The notes: generated by a model from the sequence alone, not told the origin. DNA of 64,000 nt from JBJEFI01 sp051873875 (GCA_051873875.1 JBJEFI010000060.1:55809-119808); one strand, 5' to 3'; positions 25,591 to 35,246 are shown, counted from the first letter of the stretch. Numbers and translations: made by a program.

Positions 25591-26634
25591 AATACAAATT
25601 ATAAAATGATCACTAATTCCACCGTCTACTATGAGAGATAAAATCCCTCGATTATGACGATGTTCCTTCGAAAAAGGATCACGTGCTGCATGAGGGTGAA
25701 GATACTCCAAAATATTTCTACTTAGCAAAAATTCCTTTTGTTTCATTATACTTTCTGTTAAGATTCCTTGTTCTTGGCAACTTTGGATATATTCATCGAA
25801 ATGAATATGATACGTAATATCCATTTCCCCTGGATGTATTAGCACATTGCTATATTGTTGATGTTGATAATAGCCTCTTAAAGAACCGTCTTTTCGATAA
25901 GGAGCCGCTAGTTCTTCCTTTCGATATCCATAATCAACAGTAATAATCATACATCTATCCATTTTTGCCGCTAGTTGCTTCATAAATGCTTCTACACTTA
26001 AAGGAATTTCATAACGTTGTCCTTCTGTTAAACTGATTTCATGTTTGTTCATATAAGCGATAATCCCCTCATTTTGCAATGGAAAATAGCACTCTGCTAA
26101 TTCACTATCTTGAATACCTACGTACACCTCAAAGACTTCATCTTGAAACTTTTCTACTACATGTACAGGAAAAGCATCGAATAATTCATTTGAAAAAACA
26201 ATTCCATTTATCCTATCCAAGTCATCTAAACTGTCTACAATTTTTATTTGTTCATAATTTTGAAGTTGTTCTTTTTGCAATTGACGATGAAAAGGACTAC
26301 TTTCAACTAATGTATATGTAATATCTGTTACCTCATTCGCCAAGAAGTATTTAATAACTGCTTTGGCAAACCGGCCATTGCCAGCTCCAAATTCGTAAAT
26401 ATTAGGAGCATATCCCTCTTGCTTTATTTGTTCTAAAAAATAGGCTGCGATTATTTCACCATACACATCCGATACATTGGAAGTTGTATAGAAGTCGCCC
26501 TTTTTCCCTATTTTTAACTTTTGCTTTGTGTAATAACCATCCGTCTGGTGATACAATACCGTTTCGATGTATTCACAATAAGAAATCGCTTCTTCAGGAG
26601 CATGTTGTATTTTTTCAACAATAATTTGTTTCAT
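25576..26634 (-). CDS. MidA/NDUFAF7-family SAM-dependent methyltransferase
   Basis: 352 residues of the COG1565 type. Motif I is YEFGAGNGRFA (about 80-90); SNELFDAFPVHVVEK and VDYGYRKEEL are the conserved family blocks. The eukaryotic relative methylates an arginine of complex I, but the bacterial substrate is unknown. Its ATG overlaps the yqgX stop (TAATG), so the two are made together. The stop falls within the shared terminator stem. Confidence 0.88.
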   Translation of the reverse strand: MKQIIVEKIQHAPEEAISYCEYIETVLYHQTDGYYTKQKLKIGKKGDFYTTSNVSDVYGEIIAAYFLEQIKQEGYAPNIYEFGAGNGRFAKAVIKYFLANEVTDITYTLVESSPFHRQLQKEQLQNYEQIKIVDSLDDLDRINGIVFSNELFDAFPVHVVEKFQDEVFEVYVGIQDSELAECYFPLQNEGIIAYMNKHEISLTEGQRYEIPLSVEAFMKQLAAKMDRCMIITVDYGYRKEELAAPYRKDGSLRGYYQHQQYSNVLIHPGEMDITYHIHFDEYIQSCQEQGILTESIMKQKEFLLSRNILEYLHPHAARDPFSKEHRHNRGILSLIVDGGISDHFIICIQKRG

Positions 26635-27263
26635 TATGCTTTTACATATGGATTATTTTTCTTTTCAAATCCAATTGCTGTTTCAGGGCCATGTCCACAG
26701 CATACAGTCGTTGTATCTGGCAATGAATACAATTTTCCACGAATGTTTTTAATAAGCGTATCGTGGTCACCAAATGGTAAATCTGTACGACCAATGCTTC
26801 CATAAAACAGTGCATCACCTGAAAAGACAACCTTTGCTTCTTTGCAATAATAACTTACACTCCCTGGAGAATGACCTGGTGTTTCCATCACAGTGAACGT
26901 AAACGGACCTATTTGTAATTTCTTTTCTCCTGTAATTATTTCATCTGCCTCTTTTGCAAATAGTTCTTGTCGCATAAATAAACGAGAACCATTTAAATCT
27001 GGATTGGCAAGCCATTCCTTTTCTTTCTCGTGAACGTATACAGGGATAGAATAGGCCTCACGCACTTCATCAATTCCACCAATATGGTCAAAATGAGCAT
27101 GTGTTAACAAAATAGCAAGTGGCTTTAATCCTTCTTCTTTTATATATTTAACAACGATATTGCCTTCGCTTCCTGGATCAAATATAACACATTCTTTTTG
27201 ATTATTTATTAAGATATAGGCGTTTGTTTGCAGTGGTCCTAACGGTATTTGAACATAATTCAT
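26634..27263 (-). CDS. yqgX: Metallo-beta-lactamase-fold hydrolase YqgX
   Basis: 209 residues of the glyoxalase II-like MBL group. Zinc ligands: THAHFDHIGG, His in ETPGHSPGSV, Asp in FSGDALF and the terminal CCGHGPET. Related proteins hydrolyse thiol esters or bacillithiol adducts; the exact substrate here is unknown. First gene of a two-gene unit with the methyltransferase. Confidence 0.9.
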   Translation of the reverse strand: MNYVQIPLGPLQTNAYILINNQKECVIFDPGSEGNIVVKYIKEEGLKPLAILLTHAHFDHIGGIDEVREAYSIPVYVHEKEKEWLANPDLNGSRLFMRQELFAKEADEIITGEKKLQIGPFTFTVMETPGHSPGSVSYYCKEAKVVFSGDALFYGSIGRTDLPFGDHDTLIKNIRGKLYSLPDTTTVCCGHGPETAIGFEKKNNPYVKA

Positions 27264-27419
27264 CTTTTCTCACCTCTTGTATAATCTTTCCACTATTCAC
27301 TATAGCAAAGATACAAAATTCATTCTACTATTCTCGACTTTTCATATAAAACAATGTAAAATATGTTCTGATGGTGGAATAATTTTTATTTTCTAACTTT
27401 TCGGAAGGGGGACTTTTCA

Positions 27420-27590
27420 ATGCCATTAATGATTATTTTAGGCCTTGTAGCAATTATCAGCCTTGTAGGTTTTGTAAAATCGTTAAAATCAAAGAACGTA
27501 TTAGGAGCTGGCTTCTCCTTTGCATCTGTTGCTGTTTTCGGTTGGTTTGTTGTAATGACATTATTAAACAGCGGTTTCCCAAAGGAATAA
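27420..27590 (+). CDS. yqgW: DUF2759 membrane protein YqgW
   Basis: 56 residues, two membrane helices (4-20 and 30-50), ending NSGFPKE. It begins MPLMIILGLVAIISLVGFV at the ATG at 27420 with GAAGGGGGAC 7 bases upstream. It agrees with DUF2759/YqgW, which lies beside yqgX in Bacillus. A minus-strand ORF over the same bases is a shadow. Function unknown. Confidence 0.88.
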   Translation: MPLMIILGLVAIISLVGFVKSLKSKNVLGAGFSFASVAVFGWFVVMTLLNSGFPKE

Positions 27591-27595
27591 AAATA

Positions 27596-27626
27596 CAAAA
27601 AAGTCGGTTTAGCACCGACTTTTTTA
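27596..27626. terminator. Bidirectional terminator between yqgW and the LTA synthase
   Basis: AAAGTCGGT-TTAGC-ACCGACTTT, with A run before and T run after; it touches the ltaS stop on the minus strand. Confidence 0.9.
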
Positions 27627-29462
27627 TTTTATCGATTGATATCTTAATAAATCTCCATAAATAATTTGATCAGAATAATCTAATTCTACTTGCCCTTGTT
27701 CGATTAATTGCTCCATTGTCTTTTTATCTTCAATCACCGCTCCTGTATAGCGATTGTATAAAACTCCATCGTCTACAATATAATTATCTGTTATAACAGT
27801 GCCGTTTCGAAAAACAACCAATGGCTTATAGCTCTTTGAAAAGACACTTGTGCCAAATTGAATAGCCTTTTCTTCTTGTTTTCCTAATAAATCTAGTAAC
27901 GTTGGACGAATATTAATTTGCCCCACTACTTCAGAAATTGTTTGCCCTTTCTTCTGGTTTGGAACATGAATAATAAGTGGTGTTCGTTGTAATTGAACTT
28001 GGTCATAAGCTGTAACTTCTTTTCCTAAAAATTGAGCCATTGCCTTATTATGACCACTTGCAATCCCATAATGATCGCCATAGAAAACAATAATAGAAGA
28101 ATCATATAACCCACTCTTTTTCAAATCATTCACAAACTGCTCCAATGCTCGGTCCATATAATTAGCAGTTGCAAAATACTTATCAACTGTTTCATCTCCT
28201 GACGTATACGGCTTTACCACTTCATCCTCTTTTTCTAAATCAAATGGATGATGATTCGTTAATGTTATTGCCTTTACATAAAATGGTTGAGGTAATTCTT
28301 TTAACTTTTCTATCGTCTGTGTAAAAAAATCCTTATCCTTTAAGCCCCAGCCAATTGAATTTTCCTTCGTAACGGTGTAATCATCCAAATGGAAGAAACG
28401 ATCATATCCTAAGCTTTCATACATAATATCTCGATTCCAGAAACTTTTGTTGTTAGCATGAAAAACGGCTGAATAATACCCATCTTTTTTCAACAAAGAC
28501 GGCATCCCCATATATTTATTTGTGGCATTTGTAAAGAAGACAGCCCCTCTTCCTAATGGATACAGTGAATTCTCTACTAAAAATTCTGCATCTGAAGTTT
28601 TCCCTTGCCCTGTTTGATGATAGTGGTTTTCAAAGTAATAACTTTCTTTTAAAAACTTATTTAGAAATGGTGTAATTTCTTGTCCATTTACCTTTTTATT
28701 AATCACAAAGCTTTGCAAAGATTCCATTGAGACGACAATCACATTTTTCCCTTTGTACTTTCCAAATAGCTCACTCTTGCTTTGATCTTTTGTATTTAAA
28801 TAGTTTTCTACTTTTGTTAATTCTGTTGAATCGGCAAATACTTTATTTACCTGTGTTTTTGTTTGTAAAAATGTATCATAGGCGTGATAATTGAATATTC
28901 CAATATTTTTAACAAGAATTTGACGATCGAAAGCACGCGACAAAAGCTCTGGTCGCTGGATTTCAGCTAGCGCTAAATTTGCAATAAATAGTACACTTGT
29001 TACTAAATAAAAAGGAATAATAACTTTTTTTGTACGAATGGATTCGATTGAAAATGTTTTTTTCTTTGCGATATAAATCAACACTACGCAATCGACAAAG
29101 TACAAAATAAATTCCTTTCCAATTAATGCTTTTATACTTCCTCCTAGTTCTGACATGTTACTCGTCTGAAAAAGAAGTGGTACGGTTATAAAATCATTAA
29201 AGAATTTTGCAAAGACAACATTTCCTAATAAAACCAAGGTCAATATAACATGAATGAATATAGTAGCACGAACATAGCCTTTCCCCCTAAAAATAAATGC
29301 AAATCCAAATAAAAAAAGCAATGAACTAAGCGGATTTATAAATAAAATAAATTCCTGCATGCTATTTTCAATTTTTAGATGGAAGCTGAACTTGTATAGT
29401 AAGTATGTTTTTATCCACAAAAACAGTACTGCCCATATTGTTAACTCCATTCTTTTTATCAT
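27624..29462 (-). CDS. yqgS: LTA synthase family protein (YqgS type)
   Basis: Polyglycerol-phosphate lipoteichoic acid synthase or primase. 612 residues: five membrane helices in the first ~170, then an extracellular sulfatase-like domain (about 235-540). VVSMESLQSF (metal Glu), GQGKTSDAEF (catalytic Thr), HANNKSFWNRD, and YGDHYGIA (metal Asp/His) are all seen. The place beside glcK-yqgQ matches B. subtilis yqgS, one of four LtaS paralogues there. ATG at 29462, weak GGGAG upstream. Confidence 0.92.
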   Translation of the reverse strand: MIKRMELTIWAVLFLWIKTYLLYKFSFHLKIENSMQEFILFINPLSSLLFLFGFAFIFRGKGYVRATIFIHVILTLVLLGNVVFAKFFNDFITVPLLFQTSNMSELGGSIKALIGKEFILYFVDCVVLIYIAKKKTFSIESIRTKKVIIPFYLVTSVLFIANLALAEIQRPELLSRAFDRQILVKNIGIFNYHAYDTFLQTKTQVNKVFADSTELTKVENYLNTKDQSKSELFGKYKGKNVIVVSMESLQSFVINKKVNGQEITPFLNKFLKESYYFENHYHQTGQGKTSDAEFLVENSLYPLGRGAVFFTNATNKYMGMPSLLKKDGYYSAVFHANNKSFWNRDIMYESLGYDRFFHLDDYTVTKENSIGWGLKDKDFFTQTIEKLKELPQPFYVKAITLTNHHPFDLEKEDEVVKPYTSGDETVDKYFATANYMDRALEQFVNDLKKSGLYDSSIIVFYGDHYGIASGHNKAMAQFLGKEVTAYDQVQLQRTPLIIHVPNQKKGQTISEVVGQINIRPTLLDLLGKQEEKAIQFGTSVFSKSYKPLVVFRNGTVITDNYIVDDGVLYNRYTGAVIEDKKTMEQLIEQGQVELDYSDQIIYGDLLRYQSIK

Positions 29463-29652
29463 TGTTTCATCTCCCTAACTACTTGCTTTTAAAGATTTGT
29501 TTGTCCAATTTATATATATTCTTTTTTTAACAAACCATTCCTTTCTTTTTTTATGCATAAAAGAAAAAAACGTTCTACATAAAAAGACAAATAATTTCTT
29601 TTATCAAATAGATATAGGCAATAAAACTTTTTTAACCTCCATTCCTGCTATA

Positions 29653-29699
29653 TAAAAAAAGATTCACAATAGTAACCGATTGCTACTGTGAATCTTTTC
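29653..29699 (-). terminator. Terminator after glcK
   Basis: AAAGATTCACAGTAGCAAT and its near-complement (one mismatch) form a long stem, followed on the minus strand by TTTTTTTATA. The rest of the 29463-29652 gap is AT-rich with nothing else visible. Confidence 0.85.
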
Positions 29700-29702
29700 A
29701 AC

Positions 29703-30668
29703 TTATTTCATTAATTTTGTTTTTACTAAGTATGCACCACCGATAACACCAGCATCGTTACCTAATGTAGCAATCGCTAATTGTGTCGAATCAGCTACAC
29801 TAGAAAAAGCATATTGTTTAAAATAATTTGTTACTGGGATAAGGATTTTGTCACCAGCTTTTGACACGCCCCCACCAATTACAACACGTTCTGGATTTAA
29901 TACGTTTCCTACGTTTGCAATTGCCAGTCCTAAATAAGAAGCTACTTTATCTACAACTGCTAATGCTACTTCATCTTTTTGGTCAACAGCATCGAATACA
30001 TCTTTCGCGCTAATTCCACCATTTTCTGCTTTTAAATTAGCTAAAATAGAAGGTTTACCTTCTTGTAACATTTCATTGGCAACACGAACAATCCCTGTTG
30101 CTGAAGCAATTGTTTCTAAGCAACCTTTTTTCCCACAGTTACAAGGAGCGCCATTTAACTCTGAAACAATATGACCAATTTCACCTGCAGCACCATTTAC
30201 ACCTGAAACAATTTGTCCATCGACGATTACACCGCCACCAACGCCTGTTCCTAAGGTTACTGCTACTAGATTTTTAGAGCCTTCCCCTGCACCTTTCCAC
30301 ATTTCACCAATTGCCGCAATGTTTGCATCGTTTTCAACGATAGCAGGTAGGCCTGTTTCCACTTCTAAATGATTTCTTAACGGGTAGTTTTTCCAGCCTA
30401 AATTTACAGCTGTGAGAATGTTTCCAGTTTCCTCATCAACAGGTCCTGGAGCCCCCATCCCAATACCAGCTAAATCTTCTTTTTTCTTTCCTAACTCTTC
30501 AAGTTTATCGTCAATCGCTTTTGCGATATTTACAATAATATGTTTTCCTTGCTCAGAAATGTCTGTTGGGATTTCCCACTTTTCTACGATTTCTCCATAC
30601 ATATCAATAAAGGCGATTTTTGTTGTTGTACCACCTAAATCAACACCAACTAATAGCTTTTTTTCCAC
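29703..30668 (-). CDS. glcK: ROK-family glucokinase
   Basis: Phosphorylates glucose from non-PTS sources. 321 residues: phosphate loop LVGVDLGGTTTKIA, ENDANIAAIGE with the catalytic Asp, VTLGTGVGGGVI, GEIGHI, and the ROK zinc site CNCGKKGCLE. It starts with GTG at 30668, 8 bases after AAAAGGATG. It follows yqgQ by 6 bases and is likely co-transcribed with yqgP-yqgQ. Confidence 0.95.
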   Translation of the reverse strand: MEKKLLVGVDLGGTTTKIAFIDMYGEIVEKWEIPTDISEQGKHIIVNIAKAIDDKLEELGKKKEDLAGIGMGAPGPVDEETGNILTAVNLGWKNYPLRNHLEVETGLPAIVENDANIAAIGEMWKGAGEGSKNLVAVTLGTGVGGGVIVDGQIVSGVNGAAGEIGHIVSELNGAPCNCGKKGCLETIASATGIVRVANEMLQEGKPSILANLKAENGGISAKDVFDAVDQKDEVALAVVDKVASYLGLAIANVGNVLNPERVVIGGGVSKAGDKILIPVTNYFKQYAFSSVADSTQLAIATLGNDAGVIGGAYLVKTKLMK

Positions 30669-30674
30669 GTTGTT

Positions 30675-30887
30675 TCATCCTTTTCTATTCTTTTTTTCTT
30701 TTTCTAGTTGTATTTCTGAATTCAACAACAAAATAGCAGTTTGAAATTCTTTTAGGTCAATTAACTGTGATTGCTGAAGTTCTTTTATTTCATCTTTCAT
30801 TAGCTCTAAGTCAGCTTGTCGCTCACCTGTGTATATAATTGTTCCGAAGCCTTTTAAGAATTGTTGAATATCATAAATGGTTTTCAT
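30675..30887 (-). CDS. yqgQ: YqgQ family protein (DUF910)
   Basis: 70 residues, mostly helical. MKTIYDIQQFLKGFGTIIYTG is the family start. It lies between the rhomboid protease and glcK as in B. subtilis. A role in nucleic-acid binding has been proposed from structure, but function is unproven. GGAGGTAAAG upstream of ATG at 30887. Confidence 0.88.
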   Translation of the reverse strand: MKTIYDIQQFLKGFGTIIYTGERQADLELMKDEIKELQQSQLIDLKEFQTAILLLNSEIQLEKEKKNRKG

Positions 30888-30973
30888 TGCTCTTTACCTC
30901 CAGACATATTCTGTTAATTGTACCACATGCCAATTATAAGTAAGCGATATCAAAACGTCAATTGAATATTTTG

Positions 30974-32050
30974 TTAAGATTTCTTCATTGGGACACCAAT
31001 GATAAACATAAGTAAAATCCCTGTTAATAAACCACCGATATGGGCAGCGTTATCAATACTAGGAACTAAAAAGCCAAACAGCAAATTAATTCCGATTAAT
31101 ACGACAATATTTTTTATCACTTCTTTTGGAATAAACTTCTTATATAAAATAGACACAACAAACAAAGCACCAAAGCAACCAAAAATAGCACCTGAGGCAC
31201 CTGCACCTATTCCATCGTTAAATATATAACTGCTGTAACTTCCAACAACACCAGCTAATAAATAAATAACAATAAAACGAATATTGCCTATTAGCCTTTC
31301 TAATTGTGTTCCTATGTAATAAAGGGCAAATGTATTCATTAATAAATGAAGAAAGCCAATATGAAGAAAAATAGACGTGATTAGTCGCCACCATTCTCCT
31401 TGATCAATTAACGGATCAAATTTTGCACCAAATTGGATTAACACATACGGATTTGTTGAACCACCTTTTAGTGTCATTAAAATAAAGACAAGTACTTGAA
31501 TACCAATTAAAATTTGTGTGAATCGTGGTTTCCCATAATGAAACACTTTTTCTTTTTGCTTTTCTTCTTTCCTCAAATAATTCATAACTTCATATTTAAT
31601 GTTATCAGAGGCTCTTTCACATGTTTCTGTTAATTTCTTCGTTTCTTCTAATGTAAGCTGTAATTCCTCTTTTACATCCATTATTATCTCAATAATAGAA
31701 TCGTTTTTTTCCATTCTTGATACAACTTGAAAAAGAGGTGATCCATGTGTACGATTCATCTCTGCTGTAACGTATTCCCAATCATCAACTGGAAGCTGTT
31801 CACAAAAATAAAAGTTATGTACAGTGATTTGTTCTTTTCTTTTTTGTTTGGCCAATTGTTCACTTACACTATATACACGAATCAAATCTTGCCTTACATG
31901 ATTAGCCCAATCAAATGTTTTTTCATAAAGACGAACAACCTGAGCATCTTTTTCTAACCATACTTCATCTAGTTCTTCACTGGCATATATCATATTCCAT
32001 TCTTTTTCAATTATTAAAAAATGAATGACTCCCCAAAAAATTCGTTCCAT
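30974..32050 (-). CDS. gluP: Rhomboid intramembrane serine protease, short form of YqgP/GluP
   Basis: 358 residues. An N-terminal soluble domain (about 1-170) precedes six membrane helices. The dyad is visible: GAGASGAIFG (Ser) and NAAHIGGLLTG (His). In B. subtilis YqgP cleaves the magnesium transporter MgtE and has C-terminal TPR repeats (total about 507 residues); here the protein stops right after the last helix (FIIGVPMKKS), so the TPRs are absent. ATG at 32050 has AAAGGAG 6 bases upstream; the frame's upstream extension lacks a site. Confidence 0.9.
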   Translation of the reverse strand: MERIFWGVIHFLIIEKEWNMIYASEELDEVWLEKDAQVVRLYEKTFDWANHVRQDLIRVYSVSEQLAKQKRKEQITVHNFYFCEQLPVDDWEYVTAEMNRTHGSPLFQVVSRMEKNDSIIEIIMDVKEELQLTLEETKKLTETCERASDNIKYEVMNYLRKEEKQKEKVFHYGKPRFTQILIGIQVLVFILMTLKGGSTNPYVLIQFGAKFDPLIDQGEWWRLITSIFLHIGFLHLLMNTFALYYIGTQLERLIGNIRFIVIYLLAGVVGSYSSYIFNDGIGAGASGAIFGCFGALFVVSILYKKFIPKEVIKNIVVLIGINLLFGFLVPSIDNAAHIGGLLTGILLMFIIGVPMKKS

Positions 32051-32154
32051 TATGCTCTCCTTTCGTTGTTTATCATTACATTTATTGTAACATGATAGGA
32101 CAGGCAAATGTAGAACAAATGTCTGCCTCTTCTTGCTATACAAAGCCAAGATAT

Positions 32155-32193
32155 ACAAAAAATGCTGCCCTACGATAGGACAGCATTTTTATA
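32155..32193 (-). terminator. Terminator after ldh
   Basis: AAAAATGCTGTCC-TATCGTA-GGGCAGCATTTTTT on the minus strand, one T-G pair in the stem. Confidence 0.9.
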
Positions 32194-32207
32194 ATAGCTT
32201 GTTCTAA

Positions 32208-33155
32208 TTATAGAACAGGAGCCATTGTTTTCTTTAATACTTCTACAGAGTGAGTCATTTTAGCTGATTCTTCTGCAGTTAATTCTAATTCCATAACTTC
32301 TACTAAGCCGTCGCGACCTACGATAGCTGGAACACCTGTAAATACATCTTGTTGTCCGTATTGACCATCTAAGTGAGCAGATACAGTTAAGATTGAATGC
32401 TCATCGTTTAAGATAGCTTTAACAATACGAGTTAATGCCATACCAATACCGAAGTAAGTAGCTTGTTTACGCTCGATAATGTGGTAAGCAGCATCACGTA
32501 CATTTACATAGATTTTATCTAAATCTTCTACGTTGTATTTTTCTGGATGCTCTGCAATTACTTTTAATACTGGTTTTGCACCTAAAGTAGCGTGACTCCA
32601 AGCAGCAAATTCAGTATCACCATGCTCACCCATGATGTAAGCATGTACGTTACGTGGGTCAATTCCGAAGTAATCAGATAACTCAGAACGTAAACGAGCT
32701 GTATCTAAAGTTGTACCAGAACCAATTACGCGATTTTTCGGTAATCCAGACTCTTTCCAAGCAACATAAGTTAAAATGTCAACTGGGTTAGAAGCAATTA
32801 CGAAAATACCGTTAAATCCTGATTCCATGATTTGTTTTACGATACCTTTCATGATTGCAGCGTTTTTCTCTACTAAGTCTAAACGAGTTTCACCTGGCTT
32901 TTGGTTAGCACCAGCAGTGATAACAACGATATCAGCAGTTGAACAAGCTGAGTAGTCAGAAGCCCATACTTTTGTACGAGATGGTGCGAACGCAATACCA
33001 TGCGTTAAGTCCATTGCTTCCCCTTCTGCTTTCGCTGCGTTAACATCGATTAATACTAATTCTTCTGCAATACCTTGGTTTACCATTGAATAAGCAAAAG
33101 CTGTACCTACGAAACCAGTACCTACTAATGCTACACGATTTACATTACTTGTCAT
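32208..33155 (-). CDS. ldh: L-lactate dehydrogenase
   Basis: Reduces pyruvate to L-lactate with NADH, restoring NAD+ in fermentation. 315 residues: Rossmann motif [27 protein letters not shown], substrate Arg loop, and catalytic His in [16 protein letters not shown] at 33155 chosen (AAAGGTG 11 bases upstream, start [12 protein letters not shown]); the frame runs on to 33206 without a better site. It is monocistronic, with a poor -35 box and several upstream sites. Confidence 0.96.
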   Translation of the reverse strand: MTSNVNRVALVGTGFVGTAFAYSMVNQGIAEELVLIDVNAAKAEGEAMDLTHGIAFAPSRTKVWASDYSACSTADIVVITAGANQKPGETRLDLVEKNAAIMKGIVKQIMESGFNGIFVIASNPVDILTYVAWKESGLPKNRVIGSGTTLDTARLRSELSDYFGIDPRNVHAYIMGEHGDTEFAAWSHATLGAKPVLKVIAEHPEKYNVEDLDKIYVNVRDAAYHIIERKQATYFGIGMALTRIVKAILNDEHSILTVSAHLDGQYGQQDVFTGVPAIVGRDGLVEVMELELTAEESAKMTHSVEVLKKTMAPVL

Positions 33156-33211
33156 TGATTCGACAACACCTTTCAAACTTGTTATATGTAAATATAAAAA
33201 CAACAACCTGA

Positions 33212-33309
33212 ATTGTACACTATCTTTTTTATAGAAAAAAGGTATGAAAGCGCTTTGAAAATAACGATTTTGTTACAGTTTTGTTTTTTTACTAGTACAG
33301 TTTTGTTTT
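33212..33309 (-). promoter_or_regulatory. ldh control region: cre-like site and paired direct repeats
   Basis: On the minus strand a TACAAT -10 box (33217-33212) has only TTTTTT as a -35. TGAAAGCGCTTTGA (33245-33258) fits the CcpA cre consensus with one mismatch. Upstream of it TACAGTTTTGTTTT occurs twice (33274-33287 and 33296-33309), 22 bases apart, two helical turns. The weak -35 would suit an activated promoter. I found no Rex operator. Confidence 0.5.
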
Positions 33310-33360
33310 CACACACTTATTCCCATGTCTTATTCTTTCTCCATCACCTTAATTTATGCA

Positions 33361-33915
33361 TTATTTATAGATATTATCTTCTGTTATTACAATCATCACA
33401 TTTTTATCATGAGATTCTGTTTCAATATATTTAATTATCTGTATCTCAAAACAAATAGAAATCAAATAACTATTATGACTATTTAAATAACGGTCGTAGT
33501 AACCACCACCATACCCAATTCGTTCTCCTTTTTTCGTAAACACAACCCCTGGTACAAGTAATAAATCAATTTCTTGTTCCCATCGCTCGGTCTCTTCTTC
33601 TATTGGCTCCTTTAATCCAAAAAAAGTCTCTTCTAATTGAGAAAAAGTAGTTAACTTTCGAAATACTAACTCATGTGTTTGACGATTACAGCGTGGTACA
33701 ACAACGGTTTTCTTTTCTTCCCAAGCCCTTTCGATAATTGAATATGTATCTACTTCCTTCCCCATCGACATTGTAATACCTATTACACTTGCTTCTTTCC
33801 ATTGTTTCACTAAAAAAAGGTTATTATGTATTTTCTTCGTTTTTTCTTTAATTGTATCTTGAGGTAATGTATTTAGTAGTGCTCGAATTTGTTTACGCAC
33901 TTCCTCTTTCTTCAT
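33361..33915 (-). CDS. yqgN: 5-formyltetrahydrofolate cyclo-ligase
   Basis: Converts 5-formyl-THF to 5,10-methenyl-THF with ATP. 184 residues; KKEEVRKQIR start, VPGVVFTKKGERIGYGGGYYD nucleotide and folate-binding block, and a C-terminal ENxxx tail. ATG at 33915 has AAGGGGGGGAA upstream. It precedes ldh's control region with no visible terminator, so read-through is possible. Confidence 0.93.
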   Translation of the reverse strand: MKKEEVRKQIRALLNTLPQDTIKEKTKKIHNNLFLVKQWKEASVIGITMSMGKEVDTYSIIERAWEEKKTVVVPRCNRQTHELVFRKLTTFSQLEETFFGLKEPIEEETERWEQEIDLLLVPGVVFTKKGERIGYGGGYYDRYLNSHNSYLISICFEIQIIKYIETESHDKNVMIVITEDNIYK

Positions 33916-33949
33916 GTATTCCCCCCCTTTTTTTATCCTTATATATAGA

Positions 33950-33977
33950 AAAAAACAGTAGGAAAGCCTACTGTTTA
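33950..33977 (-). terminator. Terminator after rpmG
   Basis: AAACAGTAGG-CTTT-CCTACTGTTTTTTT; the stem begins within the rpmG stop codon. Confidence 0.88.
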
Positions 33978-34124
33978 CTTTGTTTCACGATGTACAGTCA
34001 TACGTTTTTCTCTTGAGCAATATTTTTTAAGCTCTAAACGTTCTGGATTGTTACGTTTATTTTTTTTAGAAATATAGTTACGATCGCCACACTCTGTGCA
34101 AGCTAATGTAATATTTACACGCAT
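33975..34124 (-). CDS. rpmG: 50S ribosomal protein L33
   Basis: 49 residues, too short for many ORF callers. [18 protein letters not shown] and the ending MTVHRETK match L33. The first CxxC pair is kept, but the second pair is reduced to KKYCSRE, as in B. subtilis RpmGA; this form is usually considered unable to hold zinc. ATG at 34124, GGAGGG 8 bases upstream. Confidence 0.95.
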   Translation of the reverse strand: MRVNITLACTECGDRNYISKKNKRNNPERLELKKYCSREKRMTVHRETK

Positions 34125-34217
34125 TATAATTTCCCTCCAATGCTATATAAACTGAAATCAGACTCATACATAATAACATTTTCCAAAGACTTTTTCCACT
34201 ATCTTTTTAAAATCTCC

Positions 34218-35246
34218 TTAATTTTTATTTATAACATTTTTATCCACCTTTTTTACGTGTGGGTATTTTAGTGCTACTTTATAGGTTGGAGAAGTATTAT
34301 TAAGCTTTTGTAAAAAATAACGAGACTGCAAAACAGAAGATTCTTCTACTATCGTTCCTTTATCTAAAACACAATCAGCACCAATGACACTATTTGCATA
34401 AATCACACTATTATCACCTATTTTTACATTATTACCAATATAAACAGGTGGGTAAATATGTACACTTTCTCCTATTTCTACATTTTCTCCAAGCCAAAAT
34501 TGAGGAGTGACTTCCTTTGAAGCAATTGTAACGTTTATTTTTTTCCCTAATATGTCCATACTTGCTTGGTGAAAACGATCTATTTCTCCTACATCTAACC
34601 AAAAACCGTTTGCTACATATCCATCTATTTTTTCTTTCTTTTCCAAAAGCATAGGAAATATATGTACTGCCAAATCCATAAACACCCCATTCGGAATGAA
34701 TTTAAAAATCTCAGCAGAAAATAAATATATACCTGTATTAACCAACGAAGGACCCTCCGTATGTATTTTTGGTTTTTCAATAAAGTGTTGCACATATCCT
34801 TGCTCATCTATTTTCACTAAACCAAATGATGCTGGATTTGCTACAGGCGTTAAAAAAATAGTACAAATTGGTTGTTTTTGTTTATGTAAAAAAACAGCAT
34901 CTGTTAATAAAAAGTCTGTAAAGACATCCCCACTAATAACAATAAAATCCTCTCCTTCTACAAAGCTTTCTGCCGCCTTAATGCTTCCAGCCGTACCTAG
35001 GGGGGGATTATCCTCATAATAGGTAATTGTTACACCAAATGCACTTCCATCTTTAAAATATTTCTTTATCTCGTCTCCATAATGGTGAATAAGAATAGCT
35101 ATTTCGGTTATACCATGAGAACGTAGTAATTCAATATTATACGCTAATACCGGCTTGTCTAATAACGGAAGCAATGGTTTTGGATAATAAGTAGTTAATG
35201 GTTGTAATCGTGAGCCTCTTCCTCCTGCTAATATAATCCCCTTCAT
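34218..35246 (-). CDS. Sugar-phosphate nucleotidyltransferase with left-handed beta-helix tail
   Basis: 342 residues. GGRGSRLQPLTTYYPKPLLP is the nucleotide-binding signature of NDP-sugar synthases; LVNTGIYLF and FWLDVG follow. From about residue 245 hexapeptide repeats (IGESVHI, IGNNVKI, IGDNSVI, IGADCVL) form a beta-helix. It is closest to mannose-1-phosphate guanylyltransferase-like proteins, some of which in Bacillus carry an additional phosphomannomutase domain not present here. The sugar is not known. ATG at 35246; GAGGATGAG upstream. It stands alone. Confidence 0.87.
   Translation of the reverse strand: MKGIILAGGRGSRLQPLTTYYPKPLLPLLDKPVLAYNIELLRSHGITEIAILIHHYGDEIKKYFKDGSAFGVTITYYEDNPPLGTAGSIKAAESFVEGEDFIVISGDVFTDFLLTDAVFLHKQKQPICTIFLTPVANPASFGLVKIDEQGYVQHFIEKPKIHTEGPSLVNTGIYLFSAEIFKFIPNGVFMDLAVHIFPMLLEKKEKIDGYVANGFWLDVGEIDRFHQASMDILGKKINVTIASKEVTPQFWLGENVEIGESVHIYPPVYIGNNVKIGDNSVIYANSVIGADCVLDKGTIVEESSVLQSRYFLQKLNNTSPTYKVALKYPHVKKVDKNVINKN

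Noticed and set aside
27386..27598. Minus-strand ORF of 70 codons
   Set aside because: Shadow of yqgW (DUF2759), which has a ribosome site and a recognisable product on the plus strand.
33156..33360. Rex operator at ldh
   Set aside because: No TTGTGA-N6-TCACAA-like site is present between ldh and yqgN.
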